NCBI GenBank assembly: GCA_043228905.1
Contig: JBHGNT010000154.1
Location: 1-64,000 of the forward strand
Source of the DNA: Azolla caroliniana
Taxonomy: Eukaryota; Polypodiophyta
DNA: 64,000 nucleotides
Direction of reading: 5' to 3'
In this document: one piece after another, positions 22,819 through 35,800 of the stretch
Numbering within the stretch: position 1 is the first letter of the stretch
Layout of the letters: the number at the start of each line of letters is the position of its first letter
Notes under the pieces: model-generated
Database searches by the model: none
The model's input: only the letters and a program-made list of their open reading frames with translations
Told to the model about the DNA's origin: nothing
Made by a program: the position numbers and the translations under genes

Positions 22819-25389
22819 AACACAAAAATCCGATATCACACGAGCCAGGTATAAACATTTTAATTTACTCAAGGGCTCCTCTCAACTCCTTCCTCAAGTT
22901 TGCTAATTTCGTCATGTCTCTCGACCTGAGTTTCAAAACCTTGATTTTTTAATTCCATATCATAGCTAGCATTGTTAGCTTCGATTCGCATGTTTGAACA
23001 CAAAAATCCGATATCACACGAGCCAGGTATGAACATTTTAATTTACTTAAGGGCTCCTCTCAACTCCTTCCTCAAATTTGCTAATTTCGTCATGTCTCTC
23101 GACCTGAGTTTCAAAATCTGGATTTTTAAATTCCATATCATAGCTAGCGTTGTTAGCTTCGATTCGCATGTTTGAACACAAAAATCCGATATCACACGAG
23201 CCAGGTATAAACATTTTAATTTACCTACTAGCTCTTCTCAACTCCCTCCTCAAATTTGGTAATTTCGTCAGGTCTCTCGACGTGAGTTTCAAAATCCTGA
23301 TTTTTTAATTCCATATCATAGCTAGCGTTGTTAGCTTCGATTCGCATGTTTGAACACAAAAATCTGATATCACACGAGCCAGGTATGAACAGTTTAATTT
23401 ACTCAAGGGCTCCTCTCAACTCCCTCCTCAAGTTTGCTATTTTCGTCATGTCTCTCGACCTAAGTTTCAAAATCTTGATTTTTTAATTCCATATCATAGC
23501 TAGCGTTGTTACCTTCGATTCGCATGTTTGAACACAAAAATCCGATATCACACGAGCCAGGTATGAACATTTTAATTTACTCAAGGGCTCCTCTCAACTC
23601 CCTCCTCAAATTTGCTAATTTCGTCATGTCTCTCGACCTTAGTTTCAAAAACTTGATTTTTTAATTCCATATCATAGCTAGGGTTGTTAGCTCTGATTCG
23701 CATGTTTGAACACAAAAATCCGATATCACACGAGCCAGGTATAAACATTTTAATTTACCTATTAGCTCTTCTCAACTCCCTCCTCAAATTTGGTAATTTC
23801 GTCAGGTCTCTCGACCTGAGTTTCAAAATCCTGATTTTTTAATTCCATATCATAGCTAGCGTTGTTAGCTTCGATTCGCATGTTTGAACACAAAAATCCG
23901 ATATCACACGAGCCAGGTATGAACAGTTTAATTTACTCAAGGGCTCCTCTCAACTCCTTCCTCAAGTTTGCTAATTTCGTCATGTCTCTCGACCTGACTT
24001 TCAAAATCTTGATTTTTTAATTCCATATTATAGCTAGCGTTGTTAGCTTCGATTCGCATGTTTGAACACAAAAATCCGATATCACACGAGCCAGGTATGA
24101 ACATTTTAATTTACTCAAGGACTGCTCTCAACTCCTTCCTCAAGTTTGCTAATTTCGTCATGTCTCTCGACCTGAGTTTCAAAACCTTGATTTTTTAATT
24201 CCATATCATAACTAGCGTTGTTAGCTTCGATTCGCATGTTTGAACACAAAAATCCGATATAACACGAGCCAGGTATGAACATTTTAATTTACTCAAGGAC
24301 TCCTCTCAACTCCTTCCTCAAGTTTGCTAATTTCGTCATGTCTCTCGACCTGAGTTTCAAAATCTGGATTTTTAAATTCCATATCATAGCTAGCGTTGTT
24401 AGCTTCGATTCGCATGTTTGAACACAAAAATCCGATATCACACGAGCCAGGTATAAACATTTTAATTTACCTACTAGCTCTTCTCAACTCCCTCCTCAAA
24501 TTTGGTAATTTCGTCAGGTCTCTCGACCTGAGTTTCAAAATCCTGATTTTTTAATTCCATATCATAGCTAGCGTTGTTAGCTTCGATTCGCATGTTTGAA
24601 CACAAAAATCCGATATCACACGAGCCAGGTATGAACAGTTTAATTTACTCAAGGGCTCCTCTCAACTCCTTCCTCAAGTTTGCTAATTTCGTCATGTCTC
24701 TCGACCTGACTTTCAAAATCTTGATTTTTTAATTCCATATTATAGCTAGCGTTGTTAGCTTCGATTCGCATGTTTGAACACAAAAATCCGATATCACACG
24801 AGCCAGGTATGAACAGTTTAATTTACTCAAGGGCTCCTCTCAACTCCCTCCTCAAGTTTGCTATTTTCGTCATGTCTCTCGACCTGAGTTTCAAAATCTT
24901 GATTTTTAAATTCCATATCATAGCTAGCGTTGTTACCTTCGACTCGCATGTTTGAACACAAAAATCCGATATCACTCGAGCCAGGTATGAACATTTTAAT
25001 TTACTCAAGGACTCCTCTCAACTCCTTCCTCAAGTTTGCTAATTTCGTCATGTCTCTCGACCTGAGTTTCAAAACCTTGATTTTTTAATTCCATATCATA
25101 GCTAGCGTTGTTAGCTTCGATTCGCATGTTTGAACACAAAAATCCGATATCACACGAGCCAGGTATGAACAGTTTAATTTACTCAAGGGCTCCTCTCAAC
25201 TCCCTCCTCAAGTTTGCTATTTTCGTCATGTCTCTCGACCTGAGCTTCAAAATCTTGATTTTTTAATTCCATATCATAGCTAGCGTTGTTACCTTCGACT
25301 CGCATGTTTGAACACAAAAATCCGATATCACACGAGCCAGGTATGAACATTTTAATTTACTCAAGGACTCCTCTCAACTCCTTCCTCAA
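22819..25389 (+). repeat. mixed-subtype monomers
   Basis: About 14 monomers without a strict higher-order period. Rare alleles include ATTTATAAATTCC near 22768, TTTACTTAAGGGC near 23043, TCTCGACGTGAG near 23276, TAGGGTTGTTAGCTCTGATTC near 23679 and ACCTATTAGCTC near 23757. Each of these has a counterpart between 35.3 and 36.7 kb, placing this stretch inside the long-range copied region. The CACTCGAGCC allele at about 24974 is repeated exactly 4,450 bp downstream at about 29424. Confidence 0.82.
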
Positions 25390-26991
25390 GTTTGCTAATT
25401 TCGTCATGTCTCTCGACCTGAGTTTCAAAACCTTGATTTTTTAATTCCATATCATAGCTAGCATTGTTAGCTTCGATTCGCATGTTTGAACACAAAAATC
25501 CGATATAACACGAGCCAGGTATGAACATTTTAATTTACTCAAGGACTCCTCTCAACCCCTTCCTCAAGTTTGCTAATTTCGTCATGTCTCTCGACCTGAC
25601 TTTCAAAATCTTGATTTTTTAATTCCATATCATAGCTAGCGTTGTTAGCTTCGATACGCATGTTTGAACACAAAAATCCGATATCACACGAGCCAGGTAT
25701 GAACAGTTTAATTTACTCAAGGGCTCCTCTCAACTCCTTCCTCAAGTTTGCTAATTTCGTCATGTCTCTCGACCTGAGTTTCAAAACCTTGATTTTTTAA
25801 TTCCATATCATAGCTAGCGTTGTTAGCTTCGATTCGCATGTTTGAACACAAAAATCCGATATCACACGAGCCAGGTATAAACAGTTTAATTTACTCAAGG
25901 GCTCCTCTCAACTCCTTCCTCAAGTTTGCTAATTTCGTCATGTCTCTCGACCTGACTTTCAAAATCTTGATTTTTTTATTCCATATCATAGCTAGCGTTG
26001 TTAGCTTCGATTCGCATGTTTGAACACAAAAATCCGATATCACACGAGCCAGGTATGAACATTTGAATTTACTCCAGGACTGCTCTCAACTCCTTCCTCA
26101 AGTTTGCTAATTTCGTCATGTCTCTCGACCTGAGTTTCAAAACCTTGATTTTTTAATTCCATATCATAGCTAGCGTTGTTAGCTTCGATTCGCATGTTTG
26201 AACACAAAAATCCGATATAACACGAGCCAGGTATGAACATTTTAATTTACTCAAGGACTCCTCTCAACTCCTTCCTCAAGTTTGCTAATTTCGTCATGTC
26301 TCTCGACCTGAGTTTCAAAATCTGGATTTTTTAATTCCATATCATAGCTAGCGTTGTTAGCTTCGATTCGCATGTTTGAACACAAAAATCCGATATCACA
26401 CGAGCCAGGTATAAACATTTTAATTTACCTACTAGCTCTTCTCAACTCCCTCCTCAAATTTGGTAATTTCGTCAGGTCTCTCGACCTGAGTTTCAAAATC
26501 CTGATTTTTTAATTCCATATCATAGCTAGCATTGTTAGCTTCGATTCGCATGTTTGAACACAAAAATCCGATATAACACGAGCCAGGTATGAACATTTTA
26601 ATTTACTCAAGGACTCCTCTCAACCCCTTCCTCAAGTTTGGTAATTTCGTCATGTCTCTCGACCTGAGTTTCAAAATCCTGATTTTTTAATTCCATATCA
26701 TAGCTAGCGTTGTTAGCTTCGATACGCATGTTTGAACACAAAAATCCGATATCACACGAGCCAGGTATGAACAGTTTAATTTAGTCAAGGGCTCCTCTCA
26801 ACTCCTTCCTCAAGTTTGCTAATTTCGTCATGTCTCTCGACCTGACTTTCAAAATCTTGATTTTTTTATTCCATATCATAGCTAGCGTTGTTAGCTTCGA
26901 TTCGCATGTTTGAACACAAAAATCCGATATCACACGAGCCAGGTATGAACATTTGAATTTACTCAAGGACTGCTCTCAACTCCTTCCTCAA
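25390..26991 (+). repeat. 9-monomer unit (1,602 bp), copy 1
   Basis: First of three copies of a nine-monomer unit. Its signature is a GTATAAACAGTTTAATTTACT monomer, then one with GATTTTTTTATTCC followed by TTTACTCCAGGACTGCTC, then a CTACTAGCTC monomer, and later one with TTTAGTCAAGGG. The signature monomer landmarks at 25820 and 26040 recur at 27422 and 27642. Edges are set where the copies stop matching. Confidence 0.83.
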
Positions 26992-28593
26992 GTTTCCTAA
27001 TTTCGTCATGTCTCTCGACCTGAGTTTCAAAACCTTGATTTTTTAATTCCATATCATAGCTAGCATTGTTAGCTTCGATTCGCATGTTTGAACACAAAAA
27101 TCCGATATAACACGAGCCAGGTATGAACATTTTAATTTACTCAAGGACTCCTCTCAACCCCTTCCTCAAGTTTGCTAATTTCGTCATGTCTCTCGACCTG
27201 ACTTTCAAAATCTTGATTTTTTAATTCCATATCATAGCTAGCGTTGTTAGCTTCGATACGCATGTTTGAACACAAAAATCCGATATCACACGAGCCAGGT
27301 ATGAACAGTTTAATTTACTCAAGGGCTCCTCTCAACTCCTTCCTCAAGTTTGCTAATTTCGTCATGTCTCTCGACCTGAGTTTCAAAACCTTGATTTTTT
27401 AATTCCATATCATAGCTAGCGTTGTTAGCTTCGATTCGCATGTTTGAACACAAAAATCCGATATCACACGAGCCAGGTATAAACAGTTTAATTTACTCAA
27501 GGGCTCCTCTCAACTCCTTCCTCAAGTTTGCTAATTTCGTCATGTCTCTCGACCTGACTTTCAAAATCTTGATTTTTTTATTCCATATCATAGCTAGCGT
27601 TGTTAGCTTCGATTCGCATGTTTGAACACAAAAATCCGATATCACACGAGCCAGGTATGAACATTTGAATTTACTCCAGGACTGCTCTCAACTCCTTCCT
27701 CAAGTTTGCTAATTTCGTCATGTCTCTCGACCTGAGTTTCAAAACCTTGATTTTTTAATTCCATATCATAGCTAGCGTTGTTAGCTTCGATTCGCATGTT
27801 TGAACACAAAAATCCGATATAACACGAGCCAGGTATGAACATTTTAATTTACTCAAGGACTCCTCTCAACTCCTTCCTCAAGTTTGCTAATTTCGTCATG
27901 TCTCTCGACCTGAGTTTCAAAATCTGGATTTTTTAATTCCATATCATAGCTAGCGTTGTTAGCTTCGATTCGCATGTTTGAACATAAAAATCCGATATCA
28001 CACGAGCCAGGTATAAACATTTTAATTTACCTACTAGCTCTTCTCAACTCCCTCCTCAAATTTGGTAATTTCGTCAGGTCTCTCGACCTGAGTTTCAAAA
28101 TCCTGATTTTTTAATTCCATATCATAGCTAGCATTGTTAGCTTCGATTCGCATGTTTGAACACAAAAATCCGATATAACACGAGCCAGGTATGAACATTT
28201 TAATTTACTCAAGGACTCCTCTCAACCCCTTCCTCAAGTTTGGTAATTTCGTCATGTCTCTCGACCTGAGTTTCAAAATCCTGATTTTTTAATTCCATAT
28301 CATAGCTAGCGTTGTTAGCTTCGATACGCATGTTTGAACACAAAAATCCGATATCACACGAGCCAGGTATGAACAGTTTAATTTAGTCAAGGGCTCCTCT
28401 CAACTCCTTCCTCAAGTTTGCTAATTTCGTCATGTCTCTCGACCTGACTTTCAAAATCTTGATTTTTTTATTCCATATCATAGCTAGCGTTGTTAGCTTC
28501 GATTCGCATGTTTGAACACAAAAATCCGATATCACACGAGCCAGGTATGAACATTTGAATTTACTCCAGGACTGCTCTCAACTCCTTCCTCAA
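26992..28593 (+). repeat. 9-monomer unit (1,602 bp), copy 2
   Basis: Directly follows copy 1. It begins at AAGTTTCCTAATTTCG (most monomers have AAGTTTGCTAATTTCG) and ends at the next occurrence of that allele. It differs from copy 1 by GAACATAAAAATCC near 27981 and by ACTCCAGGAC near 28563, against ACTCAAGGAC near 26961. Confidence 0.83.
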
Positions 28594-30633
28594 GTTTCCT
28601 AATTTCGTCATGTCTCTCGACCTGAGTTTCAAAACCTTGATTTTTTAATTCCATATCATAGCTAGCGTTGTTAGCTTCGATTCGCATGTTTGAACACAAA
28701 AATCCGATATAACACGAGCCAGGTATGAACATTTTAATTTACTCAAGGACTCCTCTCAACTCCTTCCTCAAGTTTGCTAATTTCGTCATGTCTCTCGACC
28801 TGAGTTTCAAAATCTGGATTTTTTAATTCCATATCATAGCTAGCGTTGTTAGCTTCGATTCGCATGTTTGAACACAAAAATCCGATATCACACGAGCCAG
28901 GTATAAACATTTTAATTTACCTACTAGCTCTTCTCAACTCCCTCCTCAAATTTGGTAATTTCGTCAGGTCTCTCGACCTGAGTTTCAAAATCCTGATTTT
29001 TTAATTCCATATCATAGCTAGCGTTGTTAGCTTCGATTCGCATGTTTGAACACAAAAATCCGATATCACACGAGCCAGGTATGAACAGTTTAATTTACTC
29101 AAGGGCTCCTCTCAACTCCCTCCTCAAGTTTGCTAATTTCGTCATGTCTCTCGACCTGAGTTTCAAAATCTGGATTTTTAAATTCCATATCATAGCTAGC
29201 GTTGTTAGCTTCGATTCGCATGTTTTAACACAAAAATCCGATATCACACGAGCCAGGTATGAACATTTTAATTTACTCAAGGACTCCTCTCAACTCCCTC
29301 CTCAAGTTTGCTAATTTCGTCATGTCTCTCGACCTGAGTTTCAAAATCTTGATTTTTAAATTCCATATCATAGCTAGCGTTGTTACCTTCGACTCGCATG
29401 TTTGAACACAAAAATCCGATATCACTCGAGCCAGGTATGAACATTTTAATTTACTCAAGGACTCCTCTCAACTCCTTCCTCAAGTTTGCTAATTTCGTCA
29501 TGTCTCTCGACCTGAGTTTCAAAACCTTGATTTTTTAATTCCATATCATAGCTAGCGTTGTTAGCTTCGATTCGCATGTTTGAACACAAAAATCCGATAT
29601 CACACGAGCCAGGTATGAACAGTTTAATTTACTCAAGGGCTCCTCTCAACTCCCTCCTCAAGTTTGCTATTTTCGTCATGTCTCTCGACCTGAGCTTCAA
29701 AATCTTGATTTTTTAATTCCATATCATAGCTAGCGTTGTTACCTTCGACTCGCATGTTTGAACACAAAAATCCGATATCACACGAGCCAGGTATGAACAT
29801 TTTAATTTACTCAAGGACTCCTCTCAACTCCTTCCTCAAGTTTGCTAATTTCGTCATGTCTCTCGACCTGAGTTTCAAAACCTTGATTTTTTAATTCCAT
29901 ATCATAGCTAGCATTGTTAGCTTCGATTCGCATGTTTGAACACCTCGACCTGAGTTTCAAAACCTTGATTTTTTAATTCCATATCATAGCTAGCATTGTT
30001 AGCTTCGATTCGCATGTTTGAACACAAAAATCCGATATCACACGAGCCAGATATGAACAGTTTAATTTACTCAAGGGCTCCTCTCAACTCCTTCCTCAAG
30101 TTTGCTAATTTCGTCATGTCTCTCGACCTGAGTTTCAAAACCTTGATTTTTTAATTCCATATCATAGCTAGCATTGTTAGCTTCGATTCGCATGTTTGAA
30201 CACAAAAATCCGATATCACACGAGCCAGGTATAAACAGTTTAATTTACTCAAGGGCTCCTCTCAACTCCTTCCTCAAGTTTGCTAATTTCGTCATGTCTC
30301 TCGACCTGACTTTCAAAATCTTGATTTTTTTATTCCATATCATAGCTAGCGTTGTTAGCTTCGATTCGCATGTTTGAACACAAAAATCCGATATCACACG
30401 AGCCAGGTATGAACATTTGAATTTACTCCAGGACTGCTCTCAACTCCTTCCTCAAGTTTGCTAATTTCGTCATGTCTCTCGACCTGAGTTTCAAAACCTT
30501 GATTTTTTAATTCCATATCATAGCTAGCGTTGTTAGCTTCGATTCGCATGTTTGAACACAAAAATCCGATATCACACGAGCCAGGTATGAACAGTTTAAT
30601 TTTCTCAAGGGCTCCTCTCAACTCCTTCCTCAA
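28594..30633 (+). repeat. spacer monomers between 9-monomer units
   Basis: Eleven full-length monomers plus the 82-bp truncated one. The stretch around 28.9-29.94 kb corresponds to 24.4-25.5 kb at an offset of 4,450 bp (CTACTAGCTC at 24471 and 28921; CACTCGAGCC at 24974 and 29424). One monomer boundary near 29224 reads GTTTTAACAC instead of GTTTGAACAC. That single change removes a stop codon and produces a longer but meaningless reading frame at 29024-29314. Confidence 0.8.
29939..30020 (+). repeat. truncated 82-bp satellite monomer
   Basis: After AACAC at 29939-29943 the sequence jumps to CTCGACCTGAGTTTC, omitting 96 bp of the unit. The two flanking full monomers have ordinary length. The junction shows no shared bases and no insertion. 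The loss explains why copies on either side are offset by 3,642 bp (21 x 178 - 96) rather than by a multiple of 178. Confidence 0.92.
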
Positions 30634-32235
30634 GTTTCCTAATTTCGTCATGTCTCTCGACCTGAGTTTCAAAACCTTGATTTTTTAATTCCATATCATA
30701 GCTAGCATTGTTAGCTTCGATTCGCATGTTTGAACACAAAAATCCGATATAACACGAGCCAGGTATGAACATTTTAATTTACTCAAGGACTCCTCTCAAC
30801 CCCTTCCTCAAGTTTGCTAATTTCGTCATGTCTCTCGACCTGACTTTCAAAATCTTGATTTTTTAATTCCATATCATAGCTAGCGTTGTTAGCTTCGATA
30901 CGCATGTTTGAACACAAAAATCCGATATCACACGAGCCAGGTATGAACAGTTTAATTTACTCAAGGGCTCCTCTCAACTCCTTCCTCAAGTTTGCTAATT
31001 TCGTCATGTCTCTCGACCTGAGTTTCAAAACCTTGATTTTTTAATTCCATATCATAGCTAGCGTTGTTAGCTTCGATTCGCATGTTTGAACACAAAAATC
31101 CGATATCACACGAGCCAGGTATAAACAGTTTAATTTACTCAAGGGCTCCTCTCAACTCCTTCCTCAAGTTTGCTAATTTCGTCATGTCTCTCGACCTGAC
31201 TTTCAAAATCTTGATTTTTTTATTCCATATCATAGCTAGCGTTGTTAGCTTCGATTCGCATGTTTGAACACAAAAATCCGATATCACACGAGCCAGGTAT
31301 GAACATTTGAATTTACTCCAGGACTGCTCTCAACTCCTTCCTCAAGTTTGCTAATTTCGTCATGTCTCTCGACCTGAGTTTCAAAACCTTGATTTTTTAA
31401 TTCCATATCATAGCTAGCGTTGTTAGCTTCGATTCGCATGTTTGAACACAAAAATCCGATATAACACGAGCCAGGTATGAACATTTTAATTTACTCAAGG
31501 ACTCCTCTCAACTCCTTCCTCAAGTTTGCTAATTTCGTCATGTCTCTCGACCTGAGTTTCAAAATCTGGATTTTTTAATTCCATATCATAGCTAGCGTTG
31601 TTAGCTTCGATTCGCATGTTTGAACATAAAAATCCGATATCACACGAGCCAGGTATAAACATTTTAATTTACCTACTAGCTCTTCTCAACTCCCTCCTCA
31701 AATTTGGTAATTTCGTCAGGTCTCTCGACCTGAGTTTCAAAATCCTGATTTTTTAATTCCATATCATAGCTAGCATTGTTAGCTTCGATTCGCATGTTTG
31801 AACACAAAAATCCGATATAACACGAGCCAGGTATGAACATTTTAATTTACTCAAGGACTCCTCTCAACCCCTTCCTCAAGTTTGGTAATTTCGTCATGTC
31901 TCTCGACCTGAGTTTCAAAATCCTGATTTTTTAATTCCATATCATAGCTAGCGTTGTTAGCTTCGATACGCATGTTTGAACACAAAAATCCGATATCACA
32001 CGAGCCAGGTATGAACAGTTTAATTTAGTCAAGGGCTCCTCTCAACTCCTTCCTCAAGTTTGCTAATTTCGTCATGTCTCTCGACCTGACTTTCAAAATC
32101 TTGATTTTTTTATTCCATATCATAGCTAGCGTTGTTAGCTTCGATTCGCATGTTTGAACACAAAAATCCGATATCACACGAGCCAGGTATGAACATTTGA
32201 ATTTACTCCAGGACTGCTCTCAACTCCTTCCTCAA
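30634..32235 (+). repeat. 9-monomer unit (1,602 bp), copy 3
   Basis: Third copy of the nine-monomer unit, offset 3,642 bp from copy 2, with landmarks at 31064, 31284 and 32174. It keeps GAACATAAAAATCC near 31624, which copy 1 lacks, so it descends from copy 2 or shares an ancestor with it. Confidence 0.83.
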
Positions 32236-32899
32236 GTTTCCTAATTTCGTCATGTCTCTCGACCTGAGTTTCAAAACCTTGATTTTTTAATTCCATATCA
32301 TAGCTAGCGTTGTTAGCTTCGATTCGCATGTTTGAACACAAAAATCCGATATAACACGAGCCAGGTATGAACATTTTAATTTACTCAAGGACTCCTCTCA
32401 ACTCCTTCCTCAAGTTTGCTAATTTCGTCATGTCTCTCGACCTGAGTTTCAAAATCTGGATTTTTTAATTCCATATCATAGCTAGCGTTGTTAGCTTCGA
32501 TTCGCATGTTTGAACACAAAAATCCGATATCACACGAGCCAGGTATAAACATTTTAATTTACCTACTAGCTCTTCTCAACTCCCTCCTCAAATTTGGTAA
32601 TTTCGTCAGGTCTCTCGACCTGAGTTTCAAAATCCTGATTTTTTAATTCCATATCATAGCTAGCGTTGTTAGCTTCGATTCGCATGTTTGAACACAAAAA
32701 TCCGATATCACACGAGCCAGGTATGAACAGTTTAATTTACTCAAGGGCTCCTCTCAACTCCCTCCTCAAGTTTGCTATTTTCGTCATGTCTCTCGACCTG
32801 AGTTTCAAAATCTTGATTTTTAAATTCCATATCATAGCTAGCATTGTTACCTTCGACTCGCATGTTTGAACACAAAAATCCGATATCACACGAGCCAGG

Positions 32900-35800
32900 T
32901 ATGAACATTTTAATTTACTCAAGGACTCCTCTCAACTCCTTCCTCAAGTTTGCTAATTTCGTCATGTCTCTCGACCTGAGTTTCAAAACCTTGATTTTTT
33001 AATTCCATATCATAGCTAGCATTGTTAGCTTCGATTCGCATGTTTGAACACAAAAATCCGATATAACACGAGCCAGGTATGAACATTTTAATTTACTCAA
33101 GGACTCCTCTCAACCCCTTCCTCAAGTTTGCTAATTTCGTCATGTCTCTCGACCTGAGTTTCAAAATCTTGATTTTTTAATTCCATATCATAGCTAGCGT
33201 TGTTAGCTTCGATACGCATGTTTGAACACAAAAATCCGATATCACACGAGCCAGGTATGAACAGTTTAATTTACTCAAGGGCTCCTCTCAACTCCTTCCT
33301 CAAGTTTGCTAATTTCGTCATGTCTCTCGACCTGACTTTCAAAATCTTGATTTTTTAATTCCATATCATAGCTAGCGTTGTTAGCTTCGATTCGCATGTT
33401 TGAACACAAAAATCCGATATCACACGAGCCAGGTATGAACATTTTAATTTACTCAAGGACTCCTCTCAACTCCTTCCTCAAGTTTGCTAATTTCGTCATG
33501 TCTCTCGACCTGAGTTTCAAAACCTTGATTTTTTAATTCCATATCATAGCTAGCATTGTTAGCTTCGATTCGCATGTTTGAACACAAAAATCCGATATCA
33601 CACGAGCCAGGTATGAACATTTTAATTTACTCAAGGACTCCTCTCAACTCCTTCCTCAAGTTTGCTAATTTCGTCATGTCTCTCGACCTGAGTTTCAAAA
33701 CCTTGATTTTTTAATTCCATATCATAGCTAGCATTGTTAGCTTCGATTCGCATGTTTGAACACAAAAATCCGATATAACACGAGCCAGGTATGAACATTT
33801 TAATTTACTCAAGGACTCCTCTCAACTCCTTCCTCAAGTTTGCTAATTTCGTCATGTCTCTCGACCTGAGTTTCAAAATCTGGATTTTTAAATTCCATAT
33901 CATAGCTAGCGTTGTTAGCTTCGATTCGCATGTTTGAACACAAAAATCCGATATCACACGAGCCAGGTATAAACATTTTAATTTACCTACTAGCTCTTCT
34001 CAACTCCCTCCTCAAATTTGGTAATTTCGTCAGGTCTCTCGCCCTGAGTTTCAAAATCCTGATTTTTTAATTCCATATCATAGCTAGCGTTGTTAGCTTC
34101 GATTCGCATGTTTGAACACAAAAATCCGATATCACACGAGCCAGGTATGAACAGTTTAATTTTCTCAAGGGCTCCTCTTAACTGCCTCCTCAAGTTTGCT
34201 ATTTTCGTCATGTCTCTCGTCCTGAGTTTCAAAATCTTGATTTTTAAATTCCATATCATAGCTAGCGTTGTTACCTTCGACTCGCATGTTTGAACACAAA
34301 AATCCGATATCACACGAGCCAGGTATGAACATTTTAATTTACTCAAGGACTCCTCTCAACTCCTTCCTCAAGTTTGCTAATTTCGTCATGTCTCTCGACC
34401 TAAGTTTCAAAACCTTGATTTTTTAATTCCATATCATAGCTAGCATTGTTAGCTTCGATTCGCATGTTTGAACACAAAAATCCGATATCACACGAGCCAG
34501 ATATGAACAGTTTAATTTACTCAAGGGCTCCTCTCAACTCCTTCCTCAAGTTTGCTAATTTCGTCATGTCTCTCGACCTGAGTTTCAAAACCTTGATTTT
34601 TTAATTCCATATCATAGCTAGCGTTGTTAGCTTCGATTCGCATGTTTGAACACAAAAATCCGATATCACACGAGCCAGGTATAAACATTTTAATTTACCT
34701 ACTAGCTCTTCTCAACTCCCTCCTCAAATTTGGTAATTTCGTCAGGTCTCTCGCCCTGAGTTTCAAAATCCTGATTTTTTAATTCCATATCATAGCTAGC
34801 GTTGTTAGCTTCGATTCGCATGTTTGAACACAAAAATCCGACATCACACGAGCCAGGTATGAACAGTTTAATTTACTCAAGGGCTCCTCTCAACTCCCTC
34901 CTCAAGTTTGCTATTTTCGTCATGTCTCTCGACCTGAGTTTCAAAATCTTGATTTTTAAATTCCATATCATAGCTAGCGTTGTTACCTTCGACTCGCATG
35001 TTTGAACACAAAAATCCGATATCACACGAGCCAGGTATGAACATTTTAATTTACTCAAGGACTCCTCTCAACTCCTTCCTCAAGTTTGCTAATTTCGTCT
35101 TGTCTCTCGACCTAAGTTTCAAAACCTTGATTTTTTAATTCCATATCATAGCTAGCATTGTTAGCTTCGATTCGCATGTTTGAACACAAAAATCCGATAT
35201 AACACGAGCCAGGTATGAACATTTTAATTTACTCAAGGACTCCTCTCAACCCCTTCCTCAAGTTTGCTAATTTCGTCATGTCTCTCGACCTGAGTTTCAA
35301 AATCTGGATTTATAAATTCCATATCATAGCTAGCGTTGTTAGCTTCGATTCGCATGTTTGAACACAAAAATCCGATATCACACGAGCCAGGTATAAACAT
35401 TTTAATTTACTCAAGGGCTCCTCTCAACTCCTTCCTCAAGTTTGCTAATTTCGTCATGTCTCTCGACCTGAGTTTCAAAACCTTGATTTTTTAATTCCAT
35501 ATCATAGCTAGCATTGTTAGCTTCGATACGCATGTTTGAACACAAAAATCCGATATAACACGAGCCAGGTATGAACATTTTAATTTACTCAAGGACTCCT
35601 CTCAACCCCTTCCTCAAGTTTGCTAATTTCGTCATGTCTCTCGACCTGAGTTTCAAAATCTGGATTTATAAATTCCATATCATAGCTAGCGTTGTTAGCT
35701 TCGATTCGCATGTTTGAACACAAAAATCCGATATCACCCGAGCCAGGTATAAACATTTTAATTTACTCAAGGGCTCCTCTCAACTCCTTCCTCAAGTTTG

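Noticed and set aside
33990-34346. 118-codon reverse frame, the longest in the window
   Set aside because: Created by a local substitution (TTTTCTCAAGG in place of TTTACTCAAGG near 34161) that removes a stop. Otherwise it is ordinary satellite sequence.
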